Positions 1 through 7,171 of a DNA stretch of 16,914 nt are shown in pieces. The notes under the pieces are model-generated. The model was given only the letters and a program-made list of their open reading frames with translations. It was not told the DNA's origin and did not search any database. The DNA is from Pseudomonadota bacterium (GTDB lineage Bacteria > Pseudomonadota > Gammaproteobacteria > Burkholderiales > JABEVD01). The position numbers and the translations under genes are program-made. Numbering within the stretch: the stretch's first letter is position 1; each line of letters starts with the position of its first letter. The DNA lies in the NCBI GenBank assembly GCA_021811205.1, contig JAJZPK010000028.1:1-16914 (forward strand). The letters run 5' to 3'.

Positions 1-765
1 CAGCTTGTTGCATGCGTCGATGCACTCGCCGCAGTCGATGCAGGCGTCATACCGGGTGATGTTCGTCGGCTCGATGCCGGTGATGCAGTTCGTCGCGCAA
101 TAATTGCATTTTGCGCAATCGGATGAGCGAGATGCATCGTAGCTCACGTGCAGCGCATCCTTCGACTTGAACATCCTGTGTCCCATCCGGTAAAGGCAGG
201 CATAGTCGCAGAAGAAATAGCGTATGACCCCGATGTCGATGAAGATCAGAAAGACTGCGAAGAGATACATGATGAGCATGTTCGTCTGCCGCTCCGATCC
301 GTTGACTAGAAATTGCCACATGTCGGAAGGGGTATAGAAGAACATCAGCGCAACGTAGGCCAGGACCATCGAAGCGGCCAGCAGGCTCGCGCCCAGAAGA
401 ATCCAGTTGACGAGCTTGTTCTTGGACTCTGCCACGATCATGCCCTCGCCGTCCACGCTCACGTCCGCACGCTTGCCGAGCAGCTTCTTGGTCAGATTGT
501 TCGCCCATTCCGAGAACAGATTGTGCGGACATGCCCAGCCGCACCATACTGCGCCGATCGTCATGTAGGTGATGATGGGCGCGGTTGCGACGAAAAGCGC
601 AAGCCCGATCAGAAAGGGGAAATTGGACCATTCGACCTGGCGGCCCAGGATGAAGAAGCTGGCGGATGCGAGATCGATGCGGAAAAGCCCCACAGCGGGA
701 ATCAGGCAAATCAGCAGAAGCGTGGAAAGCTGAGAGAACTTTCTCGTCCAGTGGTATCGATTCAT
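1..765 (-). CDS. CcoG-like membrane [4Fe-4S] protein (3' end cut by window)
   Basis: The minus-strand frame is open from an ATG at 765 to the window edge, giving 255 residues without the C-terminus. It contains several hydrophobic membrane segments. An early Cys motif, VWCGWACPHNLFSEW, resembles the CcoG/RdxA/FixG and NapH families, and a second pair lies in FFCDYAC. Near the edge is a dicluster ferredoxin module: CAKCNYCATNC followed by CIDCGECIDAC. The segment LHVSYDASR before the clusters resembles the LIVSYD segment of CcoG, which handles copper for cbb3 oxidase assembly. I infer a membrane electron-transfer protein; cofactor-assembly and NapH/NosR-type quinol oxidation roles both remain possible. 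No good Shine-Dalgarno precedes the ATG. A competing 220-residue open frame on the same strand (47-709) lacks these motifs and is a shadow. It lies 126 bp downstream of the efflux operon on the same strand, with no clear terminator between them. Confidence 0.75.
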   Translation of the reverse strand, partial: MNRYHWTRKFSQLSTLLLICLIPAVGLFRIDLASASFFILGRQVEWSNFPFLIGLALFVATAPIITYMTIGAVWCGWACPHNLFSEWANNLTKKLLGKRADVSVDGEGMIVAESKNKLVNWILLGASLLAASMVLAYVALMFFYTPSDMWQFLVNGSERQTNMLIMYLFAVFLIFIDIGVIRYFFCDYACLYRMGHRMFKSKDALHVSYDASRSSDCAKCNYCATNCITGIEPTNITRYDACIDCGECIDACNKL

Positions 766-891
766 GGAAATGTGCAGGATTATTAGCGTAGTCTTATGGA
801 ATGATATCGCCTAATCTTCCCTGCGTAAACCTCAGGATTGCGCGGCTCGGGTCAACTTCACGCCAGTTGTCGAACAACCGCGCACGAAATG

Positions 892-2304
892 CTAGCGGCG
901 CAACGGCGAGCCTCCCAGGGCCAGGAATAGTCGGGCGCAATCGACGAACCGCCTATGCTCGGAACGGACAAGCGCAAGCTTTGCGTTCAGGAATTCATGC
1001 TGACGCTCCTGAACCTGCAGGAGTCCGATGGCGCCCTCCTCGTAGCTGGCTAGATCAAGATCTGCGGAAGATTTTGCGGTAGCGGCTTCGCTTTGCAAGG
1101 TCGACACCGAATTGTCATCCGCCTCGAGGGCTGTCAGGGCATCGGCCACATTGCCAAACGCATCCAGTATGGTCTGTCTGTAGCTGGCAAGCGCTGCATT
1201 GTACGCATCCCTCGCTTCCCGCTTTTCGGCCGACAATGCCCCTCCGTCGAACAGGTTTGTGCTGATTCCCGCCGCCATAGACCATGCCGTTGCGGTGCCC
1301 CTGAATATGCCTGCAGGAGTGAGCGCTTCCTGCAGCATGTTGGCCGTCAGGGTAATGCCTGGGTATAGGTTTGCCGTGGCAATTCCCAGTACCGCGCTTG
1401 CGGCCTGAAGATTGTCTTCGGCAGCGAGAATGTCGGGGCGCCTTCTGGCCAGTTCCGACGGCAGGGCAACAGGCAGCTTGCCCGGCAGCCTGAAGTCTTC
1501 GAGTGAAATTGAAGGGGGAACCCATCCGGCGGGCGTTTTTCCTTCGAGAATGGCAAGCCTGTGTCTTGCCGAAGCCAGACGCTGCTGTACGGAAGGCAGA
1601 AGCGACTGGTCGGAAAGAAGCCTTGCTCTTGCGCTCAGCAGATCGGATCGTGAAACCGAACCGATTTCATAGGCATCCTGCACGAGTTCGAGCGTTTTCC
1701 TGTCCGTTTTCAGGATGGCTTGTATCGCGGAGATCTCCGCGTTCGAAGATGCGATTTCGAGGCTGGTTTCCACGACGCTGCCTGTCAGGGCAAGATAGGT
1801 CGCATCCAGCAGGTGGGCCTTTCGCTGAGCAAGCGCCTTCTGCAGTTCGACCGCATGATGCTGCCCGCCGAAGAGGTCGGGCGTCCAGCTGAGCATCGGA
1901 CCCGCTTCATAATAGTTGAACGGCGGGATGGTGAAATTCGCAGGCCCGAACAGGGCTGCGCCGTATTTCTGACGCCCCGCCGCTGCGCCTATCGATGCCT
2001 GGGGAAGAAGATGCCCTTCGCTCGCCTTGACCGCCTCGTTCGCTTCGGCGAGTGTCTCGCGCGCGGCTGAAAGAGCATAGTTTCCGGAGATTGCCGTATG
2101 GATCAGATTGTCAAGCGGCTTCGATGCAAACAGCATCCACCAGTCCGATGCGATGCGGTCGCCCAGTGCGATGCGCTCCCTGATCGAAACCAGTTCTCCT
2201 TTGCCCGTGAACGATGGCTCTGCCGGAACAATCGGCGAACCGACATGCGGATCTGCGCTGCATGCCGAACACAATAGGACGACCAGAAGCAATAGCCTGT
2301 TCAT
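892..2304 (-). CDS. Outer-membrane efflux lipoprotein (TolC/NodT family)
   Basis: A 470-residue protein with an N-terminal lipoprotein signal (hydrophobic residues 4-11, CSAC at 12-15, lipidated Cys probably Cys15). It has the two-repeat helical layout of outer-membrane efflux factors: a first half with SDWWMLFASKPLDNLI and a second with RRRPDILAAEDNLQAA, the usual RRPDI(R/L)xAE signature of NodT/OprM-type proteins, followed by NLYPGITLT. Length is normal for the family (about 450-500). It should form the trimeric exit channel across the outer membrane for the adaptor and transporter encoded just upstream. Its ATG overlaps the stop of the transporter gene (ATGA, 2301-2304), so translation is probably coupled. 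It is the last gene of the three-gene operon. Confidence 0.9.
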   Translation of the reverse strand: MNRLLLLVVLLCSACSADPHVGSPIVPAEPSFTGKGELVSIRERIALGDRIASDWWMLFASKPLDNLIHTAISGNYALSAARETLAEANEAVKASEGHLLPQASIGAAAGRQKYGAALFGPANFTIPPFNYYEAGPMLSWTPDLFGGQHHAVELQKALAQRKAHLLDATYLALTGSVVETSLEIASSNAEISAIQAILKTDRKTLELVQDAYEIGSVSRSDLLSARARLLSDQSLLPSVQQRLASARHRLAILEGKTPAGWVPPSISLEDFRLPGKLPVALPSELARRRPDILAAEDNLQAASAVLGIATANLYPGITLTANMLQEALTPAGIFRGTATAWSMAAGISTNLFDGGALSAEKREARDAYNAALASYRQTILDAFGNVADALTALEADDNSVSTLQSEAATAKSSADLDLASYEEGAIGLLQVQERQHEFLNAKLALVRSEHRRFVDCARLFLALGGSPLRR

Positions 2305-3902
2305 TCCATCACCACAGGTTCATTTGCCTTGCTCGAATTGGGGCGCATTAGCACGAGCAGGGGAATCACACCCAGAGTAAGCACCATCATCAGTTTGTAG
2401 TCGTCGAGATAGGCGAGCATCGACGCCTGATGGTTGATCATGTGGTTCAGGAACTGAAGCCCGGCATGGCTGGAAGGATCCACATGATTCGCGGCGTACG
2501 CAGGGTTGTCGAGGTTGTAGGGCGTGACATGCTCGGCAAGCGACGCGTGCACGGTTTGCGTGTTTCGCGTGAGCAGCGTCTGGACCACGGAAATTCCGAT
2601 GGCACTGCCGATGTTGCGCTGCAGGTTGAAGAATGCAGTGCCTTCGTTGCGCAGGGTCAGGGGCAGGGTGCTGAATGCGACCGTGGAATTGGGCACATAG
2701 ACGAGGCCCACGCCGAATCCCTGGATCAGTCCGGACCATACGATCAAGCGCTCGTCCATCAGGAGGTCGAAGTGCATCATCTGCCAGAGGGAAAAGGCGG
2801 TCATGGCAAGCCCTGCTGCCATGATCAGGCGCGAATCGATGCGGCCGACCAGCCTGCCCACCACCATCATGCCGAACATGGTGCCGAGTCCGCGCGGCGC
2901 AGTCACGATCCCGCTCAACAGCACTGGATAATTCATCTCGTTCTGAAGCATGGGCGGAATCAGGGCCAGGGTCGCGAAAAGCACCACGCCGATGAGGAAG
3001 ATGAAAATGTTGGCGGTGACGAAATTCCTGTCCGTAAAGAGAGCCGGGCTCAAAAACGGCCGGGAATAGGTCAGCGAATGGACTAGAAAATAATAGAAGG
3101 CAAGACCGGCCACGATGGATTCAGTGACAATCTCGGGCGATCCGAACCAGTTCTTCAGCTCCCCCCTGTCGAGGACAAGTTGCAGTGCGCCTATCGCGAA
3201 TGAGAGGGAGATGAAGCCGAAAAAATCGAACCGGTTCGAATGCTTCTCCGTTTCAGGCAGGGAAGCGGAGAGTCCGAGAAACGCGGCGATGCCTATCGGC
3301 ACATTGATGAAGAACACCCAGCCCCAGCTGTAATTGTCGGTCAGCCAGCCGCCCAGCATGGGACCGAGAACAGGACCAAGCGTTACACCCACGCCCCAGA
3401 TGGCCATTGCCTTGCCGTGCCGCTCGGGCGGATTGATGTCGAACAGGACGGCCTGGGACAAAGGCACAAGGGCTGCGCCGGATATTCCCTGCAGCAACCT
3501 GAACAGCACGATCTCGGCAAGATTGGTCGATATCCCGCAGAGCGCCGATGTGACCGTGAAACCGACAATCGAGATCAGGAAAACGCGCCTGCGGCCGAAG
3601 CGGCCGGCCAGCCAGCCGGTCAGAGGAATCATGATCGCGGCTGCAATGATGTAGGACGTCAGCACCCAGGCCATCTGGTCCTGCGTTGCCGAAAGAGAAC
3701 CCTGCATCTGCGGGAGCGCGACGTTCGCGATGGTCGAGTCGAGCGATTGCATGATGGTGGCTGCCATGATCGAGAAGGTGATGAGAGGGCGATTGATGCC
3801 TGCTCCGACAACTTCCGAATGCGGCGGATGAGGAAAGGCGGCTCCTTCGCCCGCCTCCTCGATGGCCTCCTCGATTGGCGATTGCGGCCGATCGTCCTTC
3901 AT
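2301..3902 (-). CDS. EmrB-like DHA2-family multidrug MFS transporter
   Basis: A 533-residue inner-membrane major facilitator with about 14 predicted membrane segments, as in the DHA2 (EmrB/QacA) group. The first segment carries LDSTIANVALP (54-64), the typical DHA2 motif. MFS motif A follows the second segment as GWLAGRFGRRRVF (96-108), and a motif-C-like GVGVTLGPVLGPMLGGWL occurs later. The first 35 or so residues are an acidic, Pro-rich cytoplasmic tail. It should use the proton gradient to export hydrophobic compounds through the adaptor and outer-membrane factor encoded with it. The ATG overlaps the adaptor's stop by 4 bp and its own stop overlaps the next start by 4 bp, so all three are probably produced together. 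I leave the symbol empty because substrate and exact orthology to emrB or farB cannot be judged here. Confidence 0.92.
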   Translation of the reverse strand: MKDDRPQSPIEEAIEEAGEGAAFPHPPHSEVVGAGINRPLITFSIMAATIMQSLDSTIANVALPQMQGSLSATQDQMAWVLTSYIIAAAIMIPLTGWLAGRFGRRRVFLISIVGFTVTSALCGISTNLAEIVLFRLLQGISGAALVPLSQAVLFDINPPERHGKAMAIWGVGVTLGPVLGPMLGGWLTDNYSWGWVFFINVPIGIAAFLGLSASLPETEKHSNRFDFFGFISLSFAIGALQLVLDRGELKNWFGSPEIVTESIVAGLAFYYFLVHSLTYSRPFLSPALFTDRNFVTANIFIFLIGVVLFATLALIPPMLQNEMNYPVLLSGIVTAPRGLGTMFGMMVVGRLVGRIDSRLIMAAGLAMTAFSLWQMMHFDLLMDERLIVWSGLIQGFGVGLVYVPNSTVAFSTLPLTLRNEGTAFFNLQRNIGSAIGISVVQTLLTRNTQTVHASLAEHVTPYNLDNPAYAANHVDPSSHAGLQFLNHMINHQASMLAYLDDYKLMMVLTLGVIPLLVLMRPNSSKANEPVVME

Positions 3903-4924
3903 CGCCGTCCTCGCCCGGTATCGACCGTGACCACGGCGCTCAGCCCCTGATGCAACAACGGGCTGGCACTGATGTCATCCATGCTGATGCGCACGGGCAG
4001 GCGCTGCACCACCTTGACCCAATTGCCCGTCGCATTCTCGGGGGGGAGCAGCGAAAAACTCGAACCAGTTCCGGGGCTCATGCTTTCGACCTTGCCATGA
4101 AAGGAATGAGCTGGATAGGCATCGATTTCGATTTTCGCCATCTGCCCGGTGCGCAGGCGTGCGAGGTCGGTTTCCTTGAAATTGGCTTCGATCCATATCT
4201 TGCCCGACACGAGAGCAAATACCGGCTTCGCTGCCAGAATGTAGTCGCCAGGCTGCAGATCCTCGACCTTGGTGACGATGCCGTCAATGGGCGCCCTGAC
4301 AAGCGTGTAGGAAAGATCCAGCTTCGCCCGGTCGAGCGCGGCCTTTGCCTGCCGTACGCTTGGGTGGGATTCGACGTCGATATCCGGTTTGCCTCCGAGC
4401 AGGGCAATGAGATTCATCGTTCCCTGCCTGACTGAAACGACCTTCTGTTTCGCCTCCTCCAGCGCATGCCTTGCGCGGTCCAGTTCGGCCTTGGAAGCGA
4501 TGTTCCGTGCAGCCAGGCGCTTCTCGCGACCGAAATCGCGCTGACGGAAGGCCAGCGTTTCGCGCGCCGATTCCAGTTCGGCAAGGCGCTGCCCGTAGCT
4601 CGCTTTCAATGCTGCAATCTGCAAACGCGCTTCGGCAAGATGCGCCTTTGCATCTTCAAGGGCGATCCTGTGCTCGCGGGGGTCCAGTTCGAACAGGGGC
4701 TCTCCGCGATGCACAGACTGGTTGTCGTGCACGAAGACCCTGGCGACCCGCCCGGGAATGTTCGAGCTGATGTCGACTCGCGCGGATTCGACGTACGCAT
4801 CGTCGGTCGAAACGTAGCGTCCCGACATGACATAGAAGATGACCCCAGCCAGCAGAAGGACTGCCGTGCCGCCGAAAAGCAGCTTCCTTCTTGTCGCGTC
4901 TTTCTTGCTTTGATTGTCGCTCAT
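3899..4924 (-). CDS. EmrA/HlyD-family periplasmic adaptor
   Basis: A 341-residue membrane fusion protein. A short cytoplasmic N-terminus is followed by one membrane anchor (about residues 14-34). Then comes RYVSTDDAYVESARVDISSNIPG, the EmrA hallmark TDDAYV region plus the first half of the lipoyl domain. Residues from about 75 to 160 are rich in Ala, Glu, Leu and Arg with heptad character, which fits the coiled-coil hairpin. The second lipoyl half is YTLVRAPIDGIVTKVEDLQPGDYI and the beta-barrel includes IWIEANFKETDLARLRTGQ. It bridges the DHA2 transporter and the outer-membrane factor. It is the first gene of the operon, divergent from the LysR-type gene across a 119-bp AT-rich gap. Its stop overlaps the transporter ATG by 4 bp. 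Confidence 0.92.
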   Translation of the reverse strand: MSDNQSKKDATRRKLLFGGTAVLLLAGVIFYVMSGRYVSTDDAYVESARVDISSNIPGRVARVFVHDNQSVHRGEPLFELDPREHRIALEDAKAHLAEARLQIAALKASYGQRLAELESARETLAFRQRDFGREKRLAARNIASKAELDRARHALEEAKQKVVSVRQGTMNLIALLGGKPDIDVESHPSVRQAKAALDRAKLDLSYTLVRAPIDGIVTKVEDLQPGDYILAAKPVFALVSGKIWIEANFKETDLARLRTGQMAKIEIDAYPAHSFHGKVESMSPGTGSSFSLLPPENATGNWVKVVQRLPVRISMDDISASPLLHQGLSAVVTVDTGRGRR

Positions 4925-5043
4925 TTTCGCAATCTTCCGGGGTCAGAAACACAATTCTATTTGACATTGATTGTAAATATAATACTTAATAATATGTATT
5001 CATTATTTCATAATTCAGAACAATATCCGGCAGGAGAAGATCT
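4925..5043. promoter_or_regulatory. Divergent efflux-operon / LysR control region
   Basis: This 119-bp gap separates the efflux operon (leftward) from the LysR-type gene (rightward). Its middle (about 4951-5020) is much more AT-rich than the flanking genes. It contains the inverted repeat ATAC-N10-GTAT (4982-4999) and an overlapping AATAAT-N8-ATTATT (4988-5007). Both have the scale of LysR-type binding sites, which usually show a T-N11-A core with dyad symmetry. A TTGACA (4961-4966) and a TATAAT (4978-4983) are present on the plus strand, but only 11 bp apart, so they are unlikely to pair. LysR-type regulators commonly bind such divergent gaps to repress themselves and control the neighbouring operon; that is inference here. 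Confidence 0.5.
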
Positions 5044-5937
5044 ATGCGCGGATCGGAATTCGCGGAACTGCGCGCCTTCATCGAAGTCATCGAACTGGGC
5101 AATTTCGGCAAGGCGGCGGTCGAACTGGGCATGGCTCCCTCCACACTGAGCCAAACCATCAGGAAGCTGGAAGAACGGCTGGGGTTGCGTCTGATCAACC
5201 GGACGACGCGCAGCGTTTCGCTGACGGAGGCCGGGGAACAGCTGCTTGCAAGGATACGGCCAGCCTTTGCCGAGCTGGATGCAGCTGTCGAATCGATCAA
5301 CGACTTCCGAGACAGACCTGTCGGCACATTGCGCCTCAGCGTTTCCAGCATTCCTGCACAGATGATTCTGGCGCCCCTGCTCAAGCGCTTCCTGTCGACC
5401 TATCCGGGCATACAAATGGAAATCGCCGTCGACAATACGGATGCGGACATCGTCAAGGGAAGGTTCGATGCCGGAATACGATACGGCAGGCGAATCGCGC
5501 AGGACATGGTGATGGTGCGGGCAAGCCCGCCATCCCGGATCATCGCGGTCGCGTCTCCGGAATATCTGTCACTGCATCCCATGCCGAAGGTGCCCGAGGA
5601 TCTGCAGAACCATTCATGCATACGTTTCAGGCTGGGCAACCGACAGTTGCTGTCATGGGAATTCGAGAAAAACAGAAAAAAAATCGAGATCGGCGTTGCC
5701 GGGCAGCTGATCGTCAACGATGTCGATCTGATGGTGAAGGCAACCCGCGACGGCATCGGCATCGGCTATATTGCCGAGAGCTACATCGCAGAGGAAATCG
5801 GGCGCGGCGAACTGATCCCCATGCTGGATGAATGGTCCCCAAGCTACGGGAGTTGGTATTTGTATTACACCAGCCGCCAGCACATGTCTGCTCCGCTCAA
5901 AGCATTCGCAAATTTCATCAGGATGCATGCTGACTGA
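5044..5937 (+). CDS. LysR-type transcriptional regulator
   Basis: A 297-residue LysR-family regulator of normal length. The N-terminal winged helix-turn-helix covers about residues 1-60, with the recognition region GNFGKAAVELGMAPSTLSQT (20-39), then LEERLGLRLINRTTRSVSLTEAGE, which is highly typical of the family. The rest is the periplasmic-binding-protein-like effector domain (GTLRLSVSS at about 98, FDAGIRYG, SPEYL). The ATG at 5044 is preceded by an AGGAGA Shine-Dalgarno (5031-5036). It is transcribed away from the efflux operon, the usual arrangement for a local LysR-type regulator, so it most likely controls that operon in response to an exported compound. The ligand cannot be read from sequence. 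Confidence 0.93.
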   Translation: MRGSEFAELRAFIEVIELGNFGKAAVELGMAPSTLSQTIRKLEERLGLRLINRTTRSVSLTEAGEQLLARIRPAFAELDAAVESINDFRDRPVGTLRLSVSSIPAQMILAPLLKRFLSTYPGIQMEIAVDNTDADIVKGRFDAGIRYGRRIAQDMVMVRASPPSRIIAVASPEYLSLHPMPKVPEDLQNHSCIRFRLGNRQLLSWEFEKNRKKIEIGVAGQLIVNDVDLMVKATRDGIGIGYIAESYIAEEIGRGELIPMLDEWSPSYGSWYLYYTSRQHMSAPLKAFANFIRMHAD

Positions 5938-6026
5938 TTCTGTCTTGCTCGACGCGGGTGAAAATAAGCGCATCGCAAGCGACAGCGGGCTCATGGTCGC
6001 AGGAAATACTGAGGATTTCCCTACGC

Positions 6027-6065
6027 AAAGAAAAACGGGCTAGACTTTTTATCATCCAACCCGTT
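6027..6065 (-). terminator. Rho-independent terminator of the disrupted tRNA-Arg
   Basis: Read on the minus strand, AACGGGTT (6065-6058) and AGCCCGTT (6041-6034) form an 8-bp stem with one G-U pair and a 16-nt loop. A T-rich run follows (the plus strand shows A-rich 6027-6033). It begins 8 bp after the CCA end of the tRNA fragment, which is where a tRNA terminator should be. On the plus strand no T run follows, so it does not look like a terminator for the LysR-type gene. Its survival suggests that the sequence left of the fragment is original chromosome. Confidence 0.65.
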
Positions 6066-6072
6066 GATTATA

Positions 6073-6118
6073 TGGCGCGCCCGAAGAGATTCGAACTCCT
6101 GACCCCTTGGTTCGTAGG
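6073..6118 (-). pseudogene. 3' half of tRNA-Arg(ACG): attachment-site scar
   Basis: On the minus strand this 46-nt stretch reads CTACGAA (7-nt anticodon loop with anticodon ACG), the 3' side of the anticodon stem CCAAG, a variable loop, a T-arm with GTTCGAATC, the 3' acceptor strand CGGGCGC, a discriminator base and CCA. The bases immediately upstream (TGATC) cannot pair with CCAAG, and no D-arm or 5' acceptor strand follows. The gene is therefore a half gene broken exactly at the anticodon loop. Tyrosine recombinases of integrative elements cross over in this part of tRNA genes and leave such a 3' duplicate at the far end. It is not a functional tRNA. Confidence 0.85.
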
Positions 6119-6246
6119 ATCATATATCGATATAGCAGTCTTTATAAATCAATTACCTGCAATTCCCGCCAATCTGTTTTGCAGCTACGCTAAGCCTCAG
6201 ACAGCCCGAAAGAACTTCACGTAGCTACGTTCTGGCTACGCAAAAT
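6119..6246. other. Island-side spacer next to the att scar, no gene seen
   Basis: This 128-bp AT-rich stretch lies between the tRNA scar and the end of the small minus-strand gene. It contains several short GCTACG repeats around 6182-6240 but no convincing coding frame, terminator or promoter. An apparent frame running across it begins inside the antisense of the tRNA fragment and is spurious. Confidence 0.5.
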
Positions 6247-6423
6247 TCAGAGCGGAATGGACTCCGGCTTGAGCACAACGACTTTGCCATCCTGCCATTC
6301 AACAATGGGATTCCCAGCACGCTTGTGCTCCATCAGTGCTTTCTTTACGCTTTCCTCAATTGCCTGGTCGATCAGGCTTCCTTCTGCGAAGATGCGCGAA
6401 ATATCCGATTTAAGCTTTTCCAT
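6247..6423 (-). CDS. Small partner gene of the zeta-like kinase (putative antitoxin)
   Basis: This short frame encodes 58 residues. It starts at an ATG (6423-6421) inside the end of the kinase gene, overlapping it by 14 bp, with AGGA about 8 nt upstream. The protein has a helical, charged first half (SLIDQAIEESVKKALMEHKR at about 16-35) and a C-terminal beta-like piece NPIVEWQDGKVVVLKPESI. From memory, small proteins with an 'HKRxGxPIVVWxDGKVV' C-terminus often sit beside zeta-like P-loop kinases; I could not run a search. The tight overlap supports co-translation and a toxin-antitoxin-like pair. It is encoded after the kinase, whereas antitoxins more often come first. Its function is inferred from context only. 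Confidence 0.7.
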   Translation of the reverse strand: MEKLKSDISRIFAEGSLIDQAIEESVKKALMEHKRAGNPIVEWQDGKVVVLKPESIPL

Positions 6424-6991
6424 TGCCGATTTCCTGTAATCGGTCCCATGCCGACTGATTAGATACCCATTCTACTTGTAAACCAGAACCATGAGCAATG
6501 AGTCGCGGCGACAGCGATGAATTGTCATAAACACGCCAGCCATCGGCAAGCGGGCGGTACAGTTTGAAGAAATTCCGTATTCCGCCTTCATACCGGCGTC
6601 GGATCGCATCTTCCGTAACATTATGCCCCCCCATTCTCACGCGCTCGGCAACTCGTGCAATGGCAAGTTCAGCGCTTGGCAATGTCAGGAAAACCAGATG
6701 GAACTGATAGCCATCTCCCTTCAATTTTTGAATCCAAGGCGCGAAGGTCTTGCTGGCGAGAGTCGTTTCAAAGGCAAAATCCGCTCCATCATCGGCAAGT
6801 TGATACAGGCGTTGGAGCATGACCCTTCCGGCTTGCATAGCGGCAGTTTCCGGTGCAAAGGCGGCCAACCCCAAGGCAATGGTGTCCGCGTTTACAAATT
6901 GAGAAACAGACATCGCTCCGCGCAGAATGCCCGGCGCCGCGGTTGATTTTCCCGCGCCATTTGGCCCAGCGATCAAGATCAGGTGCGGCAT
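6410..6991 (-). CDS. Zeta-toxin-like P-loop kinase
   Basis: A 193-residue protein with the zeta/PezT-like kinase fold signatures. Walker A is GPNGAGKST (9-17), FVNADTIA (32-39) is typical of the substrate side, and FAFETTLAS (72-80) is the conserved ETT segment. A lid region RVAERVRMGGHNVTEDAIRRRY (about 113-134) carries the Arg residues. Characterised zeta toxins phosphorylate UDP-N-acetylglucosamine and block cell-wall synthesis, but this shorter bacterial branch is poorly characterised, so substrate and toxicity are inference. The ATG at 6991 is followed immediately by the P-loop strand, as is normal for the family. It overlaps the small downstream gene and is divergent from the WYL regulator. 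It is the first recognisable gene inside the island boundary and could serve as an addiction or anti-phage module. Confidence 0.85.
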   Translation of the reverse strand: MPHLILIAGPNGAGKSTAAPGILRGAMSVSQFVNADTIALGLAAFAPETAAMQAGRVMLQRLYQLADDGADFAFETTLASKTFAPWIQKLKGDGYQFHLVFLTLPSAELAIARVAERVRMGGHNVTEDAIRRRYEGGIRNFFKLYRPLADGWRVYDNSSLSPRLIAHGSGLQVEWVSNQSAWDRLQEIGNGKA

Positions 6992-7104
6992 GTATTGCTC
7001 ATTTCTTCACAATTTACCATGGAACAACCCGCCAGAAACGGTTTATGAAGTCAGCCTTCAAAGTTTTCTATATTTGTGCCGCACACCAGATCTTTGTTAG
7101 TGCG

Positions 7105-7163
7105 CAGGCTATCAGTAGCAATAATTTGTTCAAAATACAGGCTACTGCTAGCATGGTATTTTG
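7105..7163. promoter_or_regulatory. Nested inverted repeats upstream of the WYL gene (putative operator or hairpin)
   Basis: Two interlocked symmetries lie in the 180-bp gap between the kinase and WYL genes. GCTATCAGTAGC (7108-7119) and GCTACTGCTAGC (7141-7152) are inverted copies matching at 11 of 12 positions. CAAAATAC (7131-7138) and GTATTTTG (7156-7163) are a perfect 8-bp inverted pair with 17 bp between them. The second pair ends 8 bp before the proposed ATG, and an AAAATTTT palindrome follows it. They could be binding sites for the WYL regulator itself or an RNA hairpin in its leader. No matching copy was seen upstream of cas3. Confidence 0.45.
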
Positions 7164-7171
7164 TCCATAAA

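Noticed and set aside
313..786. Plus-strand frames over the left-hand genes (for example 313-786, 2430-3086, 3240-3950).
   Set aside because: They are antisense to clear FeS-protein and efflux genes, rich in Arg, His, Gln and Gly, and carry no recognisable domain.
4961..4983. TTGACA and TATAAT in the LysR/efflux gap as a plus-strand promoter.
   Set aside because: The spacing is only 11 bp, far from 17, so they cannot work as one sigma-70 promoter.
6002..6020. GGAAAT/ATTTCC hairpin after the LysR-type gene as its terminator.
   Set aside because: A 6-bp AT-rich stem with no T run following; too weak to call.
5958..6224. Plus-strand frame containing ARPKRFELLTPWFVG across the att scar.
   Set aside because: This peptide is the antisense translation of tRNA-Arg, a well-known false gene; the DNA folds as the 3' half of a tRNA on the other strand.
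6950..6991. Similarity between spacer 11 and the P-loop start of the kinase gene, suggesting self-targeting within the island.
   Set aside because: ACCTGATC and ATCGCTGGGC are shared because both encode P-loop strands, but the first two seed bases, several middle bases and nearly all distal bases differ, and no TTC lies upstream.
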